Shown: piece after piece, positions 36,629-46,438 of the stretch
Numbering within the stretch: position 1 is the stretch's first letter
How the letters are laid out: every line of letters begins with the position of its first letter
Source of the DNA: Azospira inquinata
Lineage (GTDB): Bacteria > Pseudomonadota > Gammaproteobacteria > Burkholderiales > Rhodocyclaceae
Direction: 5' to 3'
DNA: 64,000 nt
NCBI RefSeq assembly: GCF_018905915.1
Contig: NZ_CP064782.1
Span: 1,116,001 to 1,180,000 of the forward strand
The notes under the pieces: model-generated
What the model was told of the DNA's origin: nothing
The model's database searches: none
What the model saw: the letters and a program-made list of their open reading frames with translations, nothing else
Program-made: the position numbers and the translations under genes

Positions 36629-36847
36629 TTACTTGACCCGGAAAACGATCCGGGCCCGGGACAGGTCGTAGGGCGTCAGTTGCACCGTTACCTTGTCCCC
36701 CGGAAGGATACGGATGTAATGCATCCGCATTTTTCCGGAAATAAAACCTAACACCATGTGTCCGTTTTCTAACTTGACACGAAAAGTCGCGTTGGGGAGG
36801 TTCTCGACCACCTCCCCTTGCATTTCAATCAGATCTTCTTTCGCCAT
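36629..36847 (-). CDS. infA: Translation initiation factor IF-1
   Basis: 72 residues, a single S1/OB-fold domain ([24 protein letters not shown], then [32 protein letters not shown]). It binds the A site of the small subunit during initiation and helps IF-2 and IF-3. The ribosome site is weak, which may keep its level below the neighbours'. Betaproteobacteria often carry a second infA elsewhere; this copy lies in the classical secY-infA-rpmJ order. Confidence 0.96.
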   Translation of the reverse strand: MAKEDLIEMQGEVVENLPNATFRVKLENGHMVLGFISGKMRMHYIRILPGDKVTVQLTPYDLSRARIVFRVK

Positions 36848-36871
36848 GATCCGAGTAGCGTCGAAGGAATC

Positions 36872-38200
36872 CTACTTGGCTAAGGGAAACCCACCACCTT
36901 TGAAATTGGCTTTCTTCAGCAGACTTTCGTACTGGTGGGACATAATGTAAGCCTGTACTTGAGCCATGAAATCCATGGTCACAACCACAATAATCAGCAG
37001 AGAAGTCCCACCAAAGTAGAACGGCACGTTCCACTTCAGGATCAAAAATTCCGGCAGCAAGCAGACGATGGTGATGTAGGCCGCGCCCACCAGGGTCAAA
37101 CGCATCAAAATCTTGTCAATGTAACGAGCCGTTTGTTCCCCAGGACGAATACCGGGAACGAAGGCACCGCTCTTCTTCAGGTTATCCGCGGTTTCCTTGG
37201 AATTGAACACCAGGGCGGTATAAAAGAAGCAGAAGAAAACAATGGCCGCAGCGTAAAGCAGCACGTAAATCGGCTGCCCCGGCGACAGGGTGGCGGCGAT
37301 GTCCTTGAGCCAGTGCATGGAATCACTAGAACCAAACCAGCCAGCCACGGTAGCGGGGAACAGTATGATACTGGAAGCGAAGATGGGCGGGATCACCCCG
37401 GACATATTCAACTTCAGGGGCAGATGGGAACTCTGACCACCGTAAATCTTGTTGCCCACCTGGCGCTTGGCGTAATTCACCAGAATCTTGCGTTGGCCCC
37501 GTTCCACGAAAACAACGAATGCCGTAACCAGGAATACCAGGGCGGTGATGAAAATAGCCGTCACCGGATGCATGGCACCGGTGCGCACCAATTCCAGCAA
37601 ACCGCCAATGGCGTTGGGCAGACCAGCGGCGATACCACCAAAGATGATAATGGAAATACCGTTGCCCAGACCCCGTTCGGTGATCTGCTCACCCAGCCAC
37701 ATCAAGAACATGGTGCCCGTGACCAGGGTAGTCACCGTGGTCAGGCGGAACATAAAGCCGGGGTCCAAAACCAGACTAGGCTGGCCTTCCAGCATCATGG
37801 CTATGCCCAATGCCTGGAAGAAAGACAGCGCCACGGTACCGTAGCGCGTGTACTGAGTAATCTTGCGACGACCGGCTTCCCCTTCTTTTTTCAGCGCTTC
37901 AAGCTGGGGGGAGGCGATGGTCATGAGCTGCATGATGATCGATGCCGAAATGTAAGGCATGATCCCCAAGGCAAACAGAGTGAACCGCTTCAAGGCACCA
38001 CCAGAGAACATGTTGAACATGCCCAGGATGCCGCCCTGCTGGGTCTGGAAAAGATCCGCCAATACGGCGGGATCAATTCCAGGCACAGGGATGTGAGCGC
38101 CGATCCGATAAACCACCAACGCGCCCAAAAGGAAAAACAAACGACGTTTGAGGTCGCCGAACTTCCCGCTATTTGCGTTGAGATTGCTATTGGTAGCCAA
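36872..38200 (-). CDS. secY: Protein translocase subunit SecY
   Basis: 442 residues with ten transmembrane helices forming the protein-conducting channel. The N-terminus contains [28 protein letters not shown], and the cytoplasmic C5 loop has the conserved [16 protein letters not shown] near 355 that contacts SecA and the ribosome. It starts with TTG at 38200, preceded by AGGATTCGAT. It works with SecE (encoded at the right edge of the window) and SecG. It is the last large gene before the alpha section. Confidence 0.97.
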   Translation of the reverse strand: MATNSNLNANSGKFGDLKRRLFFLLGALVVYRIGAHIPVPGIDPAVLADLFQTQQGGILGMFNMFSGGALKRFTLFALGIMPYISASIIMQLMTIASPQLEALKKEGEAGRRKITQYTRYGTVALSFFQALGIAMMLEGQPSLVLDPGFMFRLTTVTTLVTGTMFLMWLGEQITERGLGNGISIIIFGGIAAGLPNAIGGLLELVRTGAMHPVTAIFITALVFLVTAFVVFVERGQRKILVNYAKRQVGNKIYGGQSSHLPLKLNMSGVIPPIFASSIILFPATVAGWFGSSDSMHWLKDIAATLSPGQPIYVLLYAAAIVFFCFFYTALVFNSKETADNLKKSGAFVPGIRPGEQTARYIDKILMRLTLVGAAYITIVCLLPEFLILKWNVPFYFGGTSLLIIVVVTMDFMAQVQAYIMSHQYESLLKKANFKGGGFPLAK

Positions 38201-38228
38201 AATCGAATCCTATCTCACGTAAAACTAA

Positions 38229-38663
38229 TTACTCGGCAACGTTGCCACCGGCAGCTTCAATGGCTGCCTTGGCACCCTTGGTCGCGCCCACACCCTTCAA
38301 GACCACCTTGCGGGAGATTTCCCCGGACAGGATAACCTTGGCGGAGAGAGCGTTCGCGGGAATCACGTTCGCTTGCTTCAGCACCAGCAGATCGATTTCT
38401 TCCACGGGCAGCGCCTGGATTTCGGACAAGCAAACTTGCACGTTACGGGCGTTGGTGAAAGAGAAGAAGCCACGCTTCGGCAGACGGCGATACAAAGGCA
38501 TTTGACCGCCTTCGAAACCGACCTTGTGGTAACCACCGGCACGGGACTTTTGCCCCTTGTGACCACGACCGCAGGTCTTGCCGAGGCCGGAGCCAATGCC
38601 CCGACCCACGCGACGCTTGGAGTGGGTCGCCCCCTCCGCGGGTTTGATGGTATTTAACTGCAT
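38229..38663 (-). CDS. rplO: 50S ribosomal protein L15
   Basis: 144 residues. The Gly- and Arg-rich N-terminal extension ([27 protein letters not shown]) penetrates the 23S core, followed by the globular domain with [16 protein letters not shown]. It is a late-assembly component linked to the peptidyl transferase region. GGAGAACTAAG precedes the ATG. It starts 1 base after the rpmD stop. Confidence 0.97.
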   Translation of the reverse strand: MQLNTIKPAEGATHSKRRVGRGIGSGLGKTCGRGHKGQKSRAGGYHKVGFEGGQMPLYRRLPKRGFFSFTNARNVQVCLSEIQALPVEEIDLLVLKQANVIPANALSAKVILSGEISRKVVLKGVGATKGAKAAIEAAGGNVAE

Positions 38664-38664
38664 C

Positions 38665-38847
38665 TTAGTTCTCCACCTTCAACAGGTAAGAAACCTTGTT
38701 GATCATCCCGCGCACGGCCGGGGTATCAATCAACTCGGAAGAAGAATTCAGGCGACGCAAGCCCAGGCCCTTCACGGTAGCACGATGGTCCTGTTTGGTG
38801 CCAATGACGCTCTTCACCAGCGTCACTTTGATCTTTTTGTCAGCCAT
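38665..38847 (-). CDS. rpmD: 50S ribosomal protein L30
   Basis: 60 residues, the short bacterial L30 form: [30 protein letters not shown], then [17 protein letters not shown]. It is a small rRNA-binding protein of the large subunit. It lies 5 bases past rpsE, in the typical rpsE-rpmD-rplO order. The GGGGTAAG site serves its ATG. Confidence 0.96.
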   Translation of the reverse strand: MADKKIKVTLVKSVIGTKQDHRATVKGLGLRRLNSSSELIDTPAVRGMINKVSYLLKVEN

Positions 38848-38852
38848 AGTTC

Positions 38853-39377
38853 TTACCCCAGGATTTCTTCAACGGACTTGCCACGCTTGGCAGCAACTTC
38901 GGAAGGCGTATTCATGGCCTTCAGACCGTTCAGAGTAGCGCGAACAATGTTGTAAGGATTGGTGGAACCGTGGGCTTTTGCCACCACGTTGGTCACACCC
39001 ATCACTTCGAACACTGCACGCATGGCGCCACCGGCAATGATCCCGGTACCATCAGGAGCCGGCATCATCAGAACGGAAGAAGAACCATGCTTACCCACCA
39101 CAGCGTGTTGCAGCGTGCCGTTCTTCAGGCTCACTTTCACCAGCTTACGGCGAGCTTCGTCCATCGCTTTTTGGACCGCCACGGGCACTTCGCGGGACTT
39201 GCCCTTGCCCATGCCGATGCCACCGTCTCCATCACCAACCACGGTCAGGGCAGCGAAGCCCAGAATCCGGCCACCCTTAACAACTTTGGTGACCCGGTTG
39301 ATGGAGACCATCTTTTCGCGCAGACCATCGTCCCGTTCGTCGGACTGCTGCGTTTTCTTGGTTTGCGGTTTAGCCAT
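38853..39377 (-). CDS. rpsE: 30S ribosomal protein S5
   Basis: 174 residues. The double-stranded RNA-binding-like N-terminal domain starts near [19 protein letters not shown] and is followed by the loop [20 protein letters not shown] and a C-terminal domain with [20 protein letters not shown]5 helps maintain decoding accuracy and mRNA unwinding at the entry channel. The short acidic/basic lead [16 protein letters not shown] is slightly longer than in E. coli. CGAGGTAAG precedes the ATG. Confidence 0.97.
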   Translation of the reverse strand: MAKPQTKKTQQSDERDDGLREKMVSINRVTKVVKGGRILGFAALTVVGDGDGGIGMGKGKSREVPVAVQKAMDEARRKLVKVSLKNGTLQHAVVGKHGSSSVLMMPAPDGTGIIAGGAMRAVFEVMGVTNVVAKAHGSTNPYNIVRATLNGLKAMNTPSEVAAKRGKSVEEILG

Positions 39378-39403
39378 GTCTTACCTCGAATTTAACAGCC
39401 CGA

Positions 39404-39760
39404 TCAGAACTTGAGGCCGCCAGCACGGGCCGCTTCGGCAAGCGCCTTGACTCGGCCGTGGTATTGGAAACCGGAGCGATCGAACGAAACCTGTTCCACG
39501 CCCGCCTGTTTGGCACGCTCGGCGATCAGGGCGCCAATGCGCTCGGCCGCGTTCACGTTGCCACCGTTGGCCATTTCCTTGCGCACTTCGGGTTCCACGG
39601 TGGAGGCAGCAGCCAGCACCTTGGAGCCGCAGGCGGAAATAACCTGGGCGTAAATATGGCTGTTGGTGCGATGCACACACAAGCGCACGGCCTTCAGCTC
39701 GGCAATTTTGGCCCGGGTTTTGCGGGCTCTGCGCAAACGCGCCTGCTTCTTGTCGATCAT
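39404..39760 (-). CDS. rplR: 50S ribosomal protein L18
   Basis: 118 residues. [19 protein letters not shown] is the basic, flexible N-terminus; the folded part binds 5S rRNA ([14 protein letters not shown], then [27 protein letters not shown]). With L5 and L25-type proteins it forms the 5S particle. AGGTGGGTAA precedes the ATG. It sits 8 bases past rplF. Confidence 0.97.
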   Translation of the reverse strand: MIDKKQARLRRARKTRAKIAELKAVRLCVHRTNSHIYAQVISACGSKVLAAASTVEPEVRKEMANGGNVNAAERIGALIAERAKQAGVEQVSFDRSGFQYHGRVKALAEAARAGGLKF

Positions 39761-39768
39761 TTACCCAC

Positions 39769-40299
39769 CTACTTCTTCTTGGTTTCCTTGATGATGACCA
39801 CTTCGTCCGAATAACGGACGCCCTTACCCTTATAGGGTTCGGGACTGCGGTAAGAACGAATCTCCGCAGCAACCTGGCCGACCAATTGCTTATCCACACC
39901 CTTGATGACCACTTCCGTTTGGGAAGGGGTTTCCACCTTGATGCCGGCGGGCATCTTATGGACCACGGGGTGGGAGAAGCCGAGCGTCAAATTCAGCGCA
40001 TCGCCTTGAGCTTGAGCACGATAGCCCACCCCAACCAGGGTCAGCTTACGTTCGAAGCCCTTGGAAACGCCTTGAACCATATTGTTCAAGTTGGCGCGCA
40101 CCGTACCCCACAGCGCATCGGCGTTGGGATAATCCCCCGCCAGGCTGCAAACCAGTTGTTCACCTTCGGTTTGCACCGCAACAGCGGGCACGGCTTTCAT
40201 CTTCAAAACGCCCAGAGGGCCCTTGACGGTGATTTCATCACCGACGGAAACCTCGACGCCTTTCGGCAGGGCGATGGGATTCTTACCTACGCGAGACAT
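39769..40299 (-). CDS. rplF: 50S ribosomal protein L6
   Basis: 176 residues built of two related alpha/beta domains. [17 protein letters not shown] begins the first; the second contains [35 protein letters not shown], the segment near the sarcin-ricin loop and factor-binding site. It has the strong site AGGGGGGAAT just before the ATG. The gene lies 9 bases after rpsH. Confidence 0.97.
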   Translation of the reverse strand: MSRVGKNPIALPKGVEVSVGDEITVKGPLGVLKMKAVPAVAVQTEGEQLVCSLAGDYPNADALWGTVRANLNNMVQGVSKGFERKLTLVGVGYRAQAQGDALNLTLGFSHPVVHKMPAGIKVETPSQTEVVIKGVDKQLVGQVAAEIRSYRSPEPYKGKGVRYSDEVVIIKETKKK

Positions 40300-40308
40300 A
40301 TTCCCCCC

Positions 40309-40704
40309 TTAGGCCACGATGCAGAGGACTTCGCCGCCCACGTTCTGGGTACGAGCCTTGCGGTCAGTCATGACGCCCTTGGGGGTGGAAACGATAGCCA
40401 CACCCAGACCGTTCATCACACGGGGAATATCCTGGCTGCCCTTGTAGACGCGCAGCCCGGGACGGGAAATACGTTCGATGCGTTCGATAACCGGACGACC
40501 GGCATAGTACTTCAGCACCAGTTCCAACGTCGGCTTACCTTCCACTTCACGAACTGCGAAGTCGTCGATGTAGCCTTCGTCCTTCAATACCCCAGCGATC
40601 GCGACCTTCACCTTGGAAGAAGGCATCGCAACGTTAGCCTTTTCGGCTTGCTGGGCATTACGGATACGGGTCAGCATATCCGCGATAGGATCACTCATTG
40701 CCAT
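40309..40704 (-). CDS. rpsH: 30S ribosomal protein S8
   Basis: 131 residues from the ATG at 40704, giving [18 protein letters not shown], which aligns with the MSMQDPIADML start of E. coli S8; the second ATG at 40698 is less likely. The C-terminal signature [25 protein letters not shown] is intact. S8 binds helix 21 of 16S rRNA and in E. coli represses the spc operon by binding an rRNA-like site near rplE; I could not confirm such a site here. Confidence 0.96.
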   Translation of the reverse strand: MAMSDPIADMLTRIRNAQQAEKANVAMPSSKVKVAIAGVLKDEGYIDDFAVREVEGKPTLELVLKYYAGRPVIERIERISRPGLRVYKGSQDIPRVMNGLGVAIVSTPKGVMTDRKARTQNVGGEVLCIVA

Positions 40705-40720
40705 TCCTATAACCTCCCGC

Positions 40721-41026
40721 TTACCAGCTAGCCTTGGTCAAACCGGGAATTTCTCCCCGGAAGGCAATTTCCCGGAGCTTGTTCCGGCACAAGCCAAACT
40801 TCCGGAACACGCCGCGAGGACGACCCGTTACTTGGCAACGATTACGCAGACGAGACGGGCTCGAGTTACGCGGCAGTTGTTGCAACTTCAGGCGAGCCTG
40901 GAACCGATCCGCATCGCTCAGCGCTTGGTCATCGATAACAGCCTGGAGCTCAGCCCGCTTTTTGGCGAACTTAGCCACAGTCTTACGACGTTTTTCATCC
41001 CGATTAATCAAAGACAGTTTTGCCAT
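40721..41026 (-). CDS. rpsN: 30S ribosomal protein S14, zinc-free long form
   Basis: 101 residues from the ATG at 41026. The C-terminal part ([32 protein letters not shown]) shows the S14 signature without CxxC pairs, so this is the long zinc-independent paralogue found in most proteobacteria. S14 lies in the head of the small subunit near the A site. An upstream reading to 41065 would overlap rplE and is rejected. Confidence 0.96.
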   Translation of the reverse strand: MAKLSLINRDEKRRKTVAKFAKKRAELQAVIDDQALSDADRFQARLKLQQLPRNSSPSRLRNRCQVTGRPRGVFRKFGLCRNKLREIAFRGEIPGLTKASW

Positions 41027-41033
41027 GATCGCC

Positions 41034-41573
41034 TCAGTTCTTGAACGGGAACTTGAAAGCAACAAGCAGGGCCCGAGCTTCTTCGTCCGTCTTAGCAGTA
41101 GTGGTGATGCTGATGTTCATCCCCCGCAGCGCATCGATCTTGTCGTACTCGATTTCCGGGAAAATGATCTGTTCTTTGACGCCCACGTTGTAGTTGCCGC
41201 GACCGTCGAAGCCCTTGCCAGAAATCCCACGGAAGTCGCGCACCCGGGGCAGAGCCACGGAAACCAGACGATCCAGGAATTCGAACATGCGGGGGCCACG
41301 CAGGGTCACCATGCAGCCGATGGGATAACCTTGACGAATCTTGAAACCAGCGATGGACTTGCGGGACTTGGTCACCACAGGCTTTTGCCCGGCGATTTTG
41401 ACCATGTCGCCCACAGCGTTTTCCAGAACCTTTTTGTCCTGGACCGCTTCACCCACACCCATGTTCAGGGTGACCTTGGTGATGCGAGGCACTTCCATGA
41501 TGGATTTGTAGCCGAACTGCTTGATCAGCCCGGGCACCACGGTTTCTTTGTAAAAATCAAACAAACGCGCCAT
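41034..41573 (-). CDS. rplE: 50S ribosomal protein L5
   Basis: 179 residues. Signature blocks are [48 protein letters not shown] and [18 protein letters not shown]5 binds 5S rRNA and forms the bridge to S13 in the head of the small subunit. AAGGAATC lies just before the ATG. It follows rplX by 6 bases. Confidence 0.97.
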   Translation of the reverse strand: MARLFDFYKETVVPGLIKQFGYKSIMEVPRITKVTLNMGVGEAVQDKKVLENAVGDMVKIAGQKPVVTKSRKSIAGFKIRQGYPIGCMVTLRGPRMFEFLDRLVSVALPRVRDFRGISGKGFDGRGNYNVGVKEQIIFPEIEYDKIDALRGMNISITTTAKTDEEARALLVAFKFPFKN

Positions 41574-41579
41574 GATTCC

Positions 41580-41897
41580 TTAAGCCTCCACGGTTTGACC
41601 GCTGGACTTGAAGACGCGCACTTTCTTGCCGTCTTCCAGCAGCTTAAAGCCAACCCGCTCCGCCTTACCGGTAGCAGGATTAACGAGGGCCACGTTGGAG
41701 ATATGGATCGCCATATCCCTTTCAACGATACCGCCGGTCACGCCCTTCACAGGATTGGGGCGCACATGCTTTTTCACGCGGTTAACCCCTTCCACTACCA
41801 GATGGTCTTCATCCACCCGACGCAGAACGGTACCGCGCTTGCCTTTGTCTTTGCCTGCAATGACGATTACTTCGTCACCCTTGCGAATCTTTTCCAT
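41580..41897 (-). CDS. rplX: 50S ribosomal protein L24
   Basis: 105 residues. The KOW motif is at the start ([25 protein letters not shown]), followed by [16 protein letters not shown] and the loop [21 protein letters not shown]24 is one of two proteins that start 50S assembly. GTAAGGAGCGAAG supplies a strong ribosome site. It sits 9 bases after rplN. Confidence 0.97.
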   Translation of the reverse strand: MEKIRKGDEVIVIAGKDKGKRGTVLRRVDEDHLVVEGVNRVKKHVRPNPVKGVTGGIVERDMAIHISNVALVNPATGKAERVGFKLLEDGKKVRVFKSSGQTVEA

Positions 41898-41906
41898 CTT
41901 CGCTCC

Positions 41907-42275
41907 TTACAGAACTTCAGGCGCAAGCGACACAATCTTCATGAACCGTTCGTTACGCAGTTCCCGCGTAACCGGCCCGAAGATCCGGGTGCCAATGGGT
42001 TCCAGCTTGGTGTTCAGCAGAACCGCCGCATTGTTATCGAACTTGATCAAAGAACCGTCAGCCCGACGCACACCCTTGGCGGTACGCACAACCACCGCGT
42101 TATAGACGTCGCCCTTCTTGACGCGCCCACGAGGAGCCGCATCCTTAACGGATACCTTGATAATGTCACCAACGCCGGCATAGCGACGCTTGGAGCCACC
42201 AAGGACCTTGATACACATCACTGAACGCGCGCCGGTATTGTCGGCCACATCCAGAATAGTCTGCATCTGAATCAT
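41907..42275 (-). CDS. rplN: 50S ribosomal protein L14
   Basis: 122 residues from the ATG at 42275 ([17 protein letters not shown]), the standard length; a frame to 42287 is rejected. Other blocks are [24 protein letters not shown] and [11 protein letters not shown]14 forms an inter-subunit bridge and contacts the silencing factor RsfS. It is the first gene of the spc section and is preceded by a long leader with its own promoter. Confidence 0.97.
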   Translation of the reverse strand: MIQMQTILDVADNTGARSVMCIKVLGGSKRRYAGVGDIIKVSVKDAAPRGRVKKGDVYNAVVVRTAKGVRRADGSLIKFDNNAAVLLNTKLEPIGTRIFGPVTRELRNERFMKIVSLAPEVL

Positions 42276-42283
42276 TTTTCGCT

Positions 42284-42306
42284 CCAACTTTCCCGCACAA
42301 GTGCGG
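42284..42306 (-). other. Small hairpin before rplN
   Basis: CCGCAC/GTGCGG with a TT loop lies just upstream of the GGAGCG ribosome site of rplN on the minus strand. Because it nearly touches that site it could modulate rplN translation. The stem is short, so this is weak. Confidence 0.35.
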
Positions 42307-42336
42307 TTAGTCTTGGACCCCGTAGGGGGAGGATTA

Positions 42337-42367
42337 AAACGCGGGGGCCCGACGACGCGGGCCCCCG
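42337..42367 (-). terminator. Terminator-like hairpin between rpsQ and rplN
   Basis: A perfect 10-base stem CGGGGGCCCG/CGGGCCCCCG (42342-42367) with a 6-base loop is followed on the minus strand by CGTTTTAAT. It lies downstream of the promoter at 42381-42409, so it could end the S10-section transcript or act as an attenuator in the rplN leader. Confidence 0.7.
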
Positions 42368-42380
42368 AAGAGGAGGCAGG

Positions 42381-42409
42381 ATATTAACCAATACCCCGCC
42401 ATAATGCAA
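42381..42409 (-). promoter_or_regulatory. spc-section promoter upstream of rplN
   Basis: On the minus strand TTGCAT (complement of 42404-42409), an exact 17-base spacer and TAATAT (complement of 42381-42386) lie a few bases past the rpsQ stop. Transcription would start near 42374, giving a leader of about 100 bases before rplN. Confidence 0.75.
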
Positions 42410-42418
42410 GCACTATTT

Positions 42419-42685
42419 TTAGATGATCCGCGCTTTTTCCAGCAGCTTGGACACCTTCCAGGACTTGGTGCGGGAAAGAGGACGAATCTCCTCAATTTCC
42501 ACCAGGTCGCCGGATTTGGCTTCGTTGCCCTCGTTATGGGCGTGATACTTCTTGGACGTGGTGATGATCTTGCCGTACATCGGATGCTTCACCCGACGCT
42601 CGATCAGGACCGTCACGGTCTTGTCCATTTTGTCGCTAACCACACGCCCGATGAGCGTGCGCTTGATGCTGGTAGCTTCAGTCAT
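42419..42685 (-). CDS. rpsQ: 30S ribosomal protein S17
   Basis: 88 residues, an OB-fold protein: [43 protein letters not shown], then [20 protein letters not shown]17 is a primary 16S-binding protein. Its ATG overlaps the rpmC stop by 4 bases. In E. coli rpsQ ends the S10 operon; here a promoter and a terminator-like hairpin follow it, which matches that boundary. Confidence 0.97.
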   Translation of the reverse strand: MTEATSIKRTLIGRVVSDKMDKTVTVLIERRVKHPMYGKIITTSKKYHAHNEGNEAKSGDLVEIEEIRPLSRTKSWKVSKLLEKARII

Positions 42686-42876
42686 TGCTGCACCGCCTTT
42701 TCACCGAGAAGGGTACGCACCCGAGCGATATCCTTGCGCACCTTGCCCAGCTGGCTGGTGTTGGCCAGCTGTTGAGTCGCAGCTTGCATACGCAGGGAAA
42801 ACTGGGCCTTCAACAGGTCGACAAGCTCTTGATTGAGCTCTTCGACGCTCTTTGCTCTGAGTTCTTTGGCTTTCAT
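42682..42876 (-). CDS. rpmC: 50S ribosomal protein L29
   Basis: 64 residues, an almost entirely helical protein: [31 protein letters not shown], then [16 protein letters not shown]. It lies at the tunnel exit beside L23, near where SRP and trigger factor dock. GGGGTAATC precedes the ATG, 2 bases after the rplP stop. Confidence 0.97.
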   Translation of the reverse strand: MKAKELRAKSVEELNQELVDLLKAQFSLRMQAATQQLANTSQLGKVRKDIARVRTLLGEKAVQQ

Positions 42877-42878
42877 GA

Positions 42879-43292
42879 TTACCCCAACTGACGGGTCACG
42901 AAGGTCGTCGTGAAAGGCAGCTTGGCGGCGGCAAGCGCAAAAGCTTCCCGAGCCAGGGCTTCATCCACACCGTCCATCTCGTAAAGGACCTTACCGGGTT
43001 GAATTTCGGCAACGTAGTATTCCGGATTGCCCTTACCGTTACCCATCCGAACTTCGGCGGGCTTTTTGGAAATGGGTTTGTCCGGGAACACACGGATCCA
43101 AATCCGGCCGCCACGCTTGATGTGACGGGTCATGGCACGCCGGGCGGCTTCAATTTGACGGGAGGTCAAACGGCCCCGCTCGGTCGCCTTCAGGCCGAAT
43201 TCACCGAAGCTAACCTTGGCGCCACGGGTCGCCAGACCCGTGTTACGGCCTTTTTGCTCCTTACGATACTTTCTGCGGTTAGGCTGCAGCAT
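42879..43292 (-). CDS. rplP: 50S ribosomal protein L16
   Basis: 137 residues. [36 protein letters not shown] is the typical start, and [44 protein letters not shown] the central signature near the A-site tRNA elbow. Its ATG lies inside the end of rpsC (14-base overlap), longer than the usual 4 bases, so the two are tightly coupled. Confidence 0.97.
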   Translation of the reverse strand: MLQPNRRKYRKEQKGRNTGLATRGAKVSFGEFGLKATERGRLTSRQIEAARRAMTRHIKRGGRIWIRVFPDKPISKKPAEVRMGNGKGNPEYYVAEIQPGKVLYEMDGVDEALAREAFALAAAKLPFTTTFVTRQLG

Positions 43293-44046
43293 CTTTGGTA
43301 CCTGCCTTTCTTACTCGTTTCGCGGGAGCACCTTCGCCCTCGCCAGCCTTGGTGTTACGCCGAGGCTTACGAGCCGGCTCTTCTCCGGCGTTGTCGTTGG
43401 CGGCAACAGTGGACTCACCGCCCAGAGATTCGCCCTTGAACACCCATACCTTGATCCCAATCAGACCATAGGTAGTACGGGCTTCGGAGGTGGCGTAATC
43501 GATGTCGGCGCGCAGAGTGTGCAGAGGCACCCGGCCTTCCCGATACCATTCGGTCCGGGCAATTTCCGCACCGTTCAGCCGGCCGGAGCTCATGATCTTG
43601 ATGCCCTGGGCACCCAAACGCATGGCGTTTTGCATGGCACGCTTCATGGCACGACGGAACATGATCCGCTTTTCCAGCTGTTGGGCGATGGAATCAGCAA
43701 TCAGCTGGGCATCCAGCTCAGGCTTGCGGATTTCTTCGATGCTGACGTGAACCGGCACACCCATGATGCGTTGCAATTCGGTGCGCAGGCTGTCGATATC
43801 TTCACCCTTCTTGCCGATCACCACACCAGGGCGGGCGGAATAAACCGTCACCCGGGCGTTTTTGGCCGGCCGTTCGATCAGAACCCGACCCACGGAAGCG
43901 TGGGCCAGTTTCTTTTTCAGGTAATCCCGAACCTGGATGTCCTCACCCAGCATGGAGGAGAACGCTTGGCTACCGGCATACCAGCGGGAAGCCCAATTGC
44001 GGTTCACGCTCAGGCGAAAACCAGTCGGATTGATTTTTTGTCCCAT
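43279..44046 (-). CDS. rpsC: 30S ribosomal protein S3 with extended tail
   Basis: 255 residues against 233 in E. coli. [25 protein letters not shown] begins the protein; the KH-type domain contains [18 protein letters not shown], and the C-terminal domain includes [32 protein letters not shown]. From about residue 210 a charged Ala/Lys/Arg/Glu-rich tail follows ([18 protein letters not shown]). S3 lines the mRNA entry tunnel and has helicase activity with S4 and S5. The tail is likely disordered. Confidence 0.97.
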   Translation of the reverse strand: MGQKINPTGFRLSVNRNWASRWYAGSQAFSSMLGEDIQVRDYLKKKLAHASVGRVLIERPAKNARVTVYSARPGVVIGKKGEDIDSLRTELQRIMGVPVHVSIEEIRKPELDAQLIADSIAQQLEKRIMFRRAMKRAMQNAMRLGAQGIKIMSSGRLNGAEIARTEWYREGRVPLHTLRADIDYATSEARTTYGLIGIKVWVFKGESLGGESTVAANDNAGEEPARKPRRNTKAGEGEGAPAKRVRKAGTKDAAA

Positions 44047-44055
44047 TGCTGATCC

Positions 44056-44385
44056 TCAGTTCCCGACAGTCACAAAAATGTGACAGGTAGGCTTCAGGAT
44101 GCGGTTGCCCCGCCCCTTGGCCCGAGCAGTGAAACGCTTCAGCGTCGTCCCTTGCTCCACGTGAATGATCTTCACCTTGAGTTCGTCGATGTCGGCACCG
44201 TCGTTATGTTCCGCATTAGCAATGGCGGACTCCAGTACCTTCTTGACGATCTTGGCGCCCTTTTGGGGGGCGAAGGTCAGAATATTCAACGCCTGACCCA
44301 CTTGCTTTCCCCGGACCAGATCCGCCACCAAACGGCCTTTTTGGGCGGAGAGCCGGACGCCGCGCAAATTTGCACGAGTTTCCAT
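44056..44385 (-). CDS. rplV: 50S ribosomal protein L22
   Basis: 109 residues. [33 protein letters not shown] starts the domain; the long beta-hairpin that lines the exit tunnel is [30 protein letters not shown]. It shows no deletion in the hairpin tip, the region altered in macrolide-resistant mutants. AAGGAGCG precedes the ATG. Confidence 0.97.
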   Translation of the reverse strand: METRANLRGVRLSAQKGRLVADLVRGKQVGQALNILTFAPQKGAKIVKKVLESAIANAEHNDGADIDELKVKIIHVEQGTTLKRFTARAKGRGNRILKPTCHIFVTVGN

Positions 44386-44395
44386 ATACGCTCCT

Positions 44396-44671
44396 TTACT
44401 TCTTCGCCTTTTTACCGGCGGTGTGACCCTTGAAGGTCCGAGTCAAAGAAAATTCACCGAGCTTGTGGCCAACCATGTTTTCGGTCACATAAACGGGGAT
44501 GTGTTGCTTGCCGTTATGAACCGCAATGGTGAGGCCAACGAAATCGGGGAGAACCGTGGACCGGCGAGACCAGGTCTTGATGGGTCGCTTATCGTTGCTA
44601 GCGCGGGCAGCGTCCACCTTCTTGATCAGATGGGCATCGACAAACGGGCCCTTTTTTACAGAACGTCCCAT
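44396..44671 (-). CDS. rpsS: 30S ribosomal protein S19
   Basis: 91 residues. [20 protein letters not shown] and [44 protein letters not shown] are the standard S19 blocks. It lies in the head of the small subunit and forms a complex with S13. The site GGGGTAAAAC precedes the ATG, and it follows rplB by 10 bases. Confidence 0.97.
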   Translation of the reverse strand: MGRSVKKGPFVDAHLIKKVDAARASNDKRPIKTWSRRSTVLPDFVGLTIAVHNGKQHIPVYVTENMVGHKLGEFSLTRTFKGHTAGKKAKK

Positions 44672-44681
44672 GTTTTACCCC

Positions 44682-45509
44682 TTACCGTTTGTGACGACGC
44701 TGCACGATCATGGAGTTCGTGCGCTTGTTGCTACGAGTACGATAACCCTTGGTCTTGGTACCCCAGGGGCTGACCGGATTCATACCGGCAGCGGTACGAC
44801 CTTCACCACCGCCGTGGGGGTGATCCACCGGGTTCATGGCCACACCACGAACGGTCGGGCGGATACCGCGCCAACGGTTGGCACCGGCTTTACCGATGGA
44901 CCGCAGGGAATGTTCCTCGTTACCCACTTCACCGATGGTGGCACGGCATTCGACGTGCACCCGGCGAATTTCACCGGACCGCAGACGAAGCTGAGCGTAG
45001 GAGCCTTCCCGCGCCAGCAGCTGGACGGAGGTACCAGCGGCACGAGCCAGCTGGGCACCCTTACCAGGCAGCATTTCGATGCAGTGGATGGTGGTACCCA
45101 CGGGGATGTTCCGGATCGGCAGGGCGTTGCCCATCTTGATCGGCGCTTCGGAACCGGAGATCACTTGCTGACCGACCACCGCACCCTTGGGGGCGATGAT
45201 GTAGCGACGTTCGCCGTCGGCGTAGCAGAGCAGAGCCAGGTTGGCAGAGCGATTAGGATCGTATTCCAGGCGTTCGATTTTGGCCGGGATACCGTCCTTG
45301 TTGCGCTTGAAGTCCACAACCCGGTAGTGCTGCTTGTGGCCGCCGCCTTTATGGCGAGTGGTCACGTGGCCGTTGTTGTTACGGCCGGAGCCCCGGTTTT
45401 GCTTTTCCAACAGACCAGCAACGGGCTTACCTTTATGCAGGCCCGGGGTCACCACTTTCACGACCGCACGACGACCGGCGGACGTAGGCTTAACTTTGAT
45501 CAGTGCCAT
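44682..45509 (-). CDS. rplB: 50S ribosomal protein L2
   Basis: 275 residues. The OB-fold and SH3-like domains are followed by the conserved loop [33 protein letters not shown], which lies by the peptidyl transferase centre and includes the critical His. L2 is needed for subunit joining and peptide-bond formation. It lies between rplW and rpsS as in the S10 operon. Confidence 0.98.
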   Translation of the reverse strand: MALIKVKPTSAGRRAVVKVVTPGLHKGKPVAGLLEKQNRGSGRNNNGHVTTRHKGGGHKQHYRVVDFKRNKDGIPAKIERLEYDPNRSANLALLCYADGERRYIIAPKGAVVGQQVISGSEAPIKMGNALPIRNIPVGTTIHCIEMLPGKGAQLARAAGTSVQLLAREGSYAQLRLRSGEIRRVHVECRATIGEVGNEEHSLRSIGKAGANRWRGIRPTVRGVAMNPVDHPHGGGEGRTAAGMNPVSPWGTKTKGYRTRSNKRTNSMIVQRRHKR

Positions 45510-45515
45510 AGCTTA

Positions 45516-45812
45516 TTACTCCCCGGCCGCAAAGTTAATTTCTTGACCGGGCTTCAGGCTAACGAAAGCCTTCTTCCAGTCATTCCGGCGACCGATAAAG
45601 CGACCGAAGCGCTTTTGCTTGCCCTTGACGGTAGCGACCTGAACGGATTCCACCTGGACCTTGAAGAGCAGCTCGACCGCAGCCTTGATTTCAGGCTTGG
45701 TGGCGTCAGACGCAACCTTGAAGACGACCTGTTCGTTCTTGTCGGCAACGAAGGTAGCCTTTTCGGAGATTTGCGGTGCCAGCAACACCTGCAACAGACG
45801 TTCTTGGCTCAT
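45516..45812 (-). CDS. rplW: 50S ribosomal protein L23
   Basis: 98 residues. [54 protein letters not shown] is the L23 domain; it forms the docking point for trigger factor and SRP at the exit tunnel. Its ATG overlaps the rplD stop (45809-45812), with the strong ribosome site GGAGGTGTTGGG inside rplD. Confidence 0.97.
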   Translation of the reverse strand: MSQERLLQVLLAPQISEKATFVADKNEQVVFKVASDATKPEIKAAVELLFKVQVESVQVATVKGKQKRFGRFIGRRNDWKKAFVSLKPGQEINFAAGE

Positions 45813-46429
45813 CCCAACACCTCCTCAAACTTGGCAACCGCACCCTTGGTCAGCAGGACCTTGGGGAAGCGCACCAGGGAAACCGGATCGGCCTCGGAGA
45901 CTTCCAGCACCAGAACATTGGGAAGATTCCGGGAAGCCAGATAAACGTTCTCTTCCAGGGCATCCGTAATCACCAGCACGGAGTCGTAGCCCATGCCCTT
46001 CACCTTATTGGCGAACAGCTTGGTCTTCGGCGCTTCAACGGAGAGATTTTCCACCACAGCCAGGCGGTCTTCCCGGGCCAGCTGAGACAGAATGGCAGCC
46101 ACACCAGCGCGATAAACCTTGCGGTTCAGCTTCTGGGTGAAGTTTTCTTCCGGAGAGTTCGGGAAAGTCCGACCACCTCCACGCCACAGGGGACTGGAAG
46201 ACATACCGGAACGAGCACGCCCCGTCCCCTTTTGCCGCCAGGGCTTATGGGTGGTGTGCTTCACATCGGTACGATCTTTTTGCGCCCGATTGCCGCTACG
46301 GCCATTGGCTTGGTAGGCGACGATCACCTGATGCACCAGGGCTTCGGAGTATTCACGCCCGAAAAGCGCATCGGATGCTTGCAAGCGGCTAGCTTCTTGC
46401 CCTTGCTCGTTGATAACCTTGAGTTCCAT
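45809..46429 (-). CDS. rplD: 50S ribosomal protein L4
   Basis: 206 residues from the ATG at 46429; the GTG directly before it (46432) is an alternative. The tunnel-lining loop is near residues 50-100 ([43 protein letters not shown]). In E. coli L4 also represses its own operon by binding the S10 leader. The leader between rpsJ and rplC here could play a comparable role, but that is only inference. AAGGGGGCG is the ribosome site. Confidence 0.97.
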   Translation of the reverse strand: MELKVINEQGQEASRLQASDALFGREYSEALVHQVIVAYQANGRSGNRAQKDRTDVKHTTHKPWRQKGTGRARSGMSSSPLWRGGGRTFPNSPEENFTQKLNRKVYRAGVAAILSQLAREDRLAVVENLSVEAPKTKLFANKVKGMGYDSVLVITDALEENVYLASRNLPNVLVLEVSEADPVSLVRFPKVLLTKGAVAKFEEVLG

Positions 46430-46438
46430 CACGCCCCC

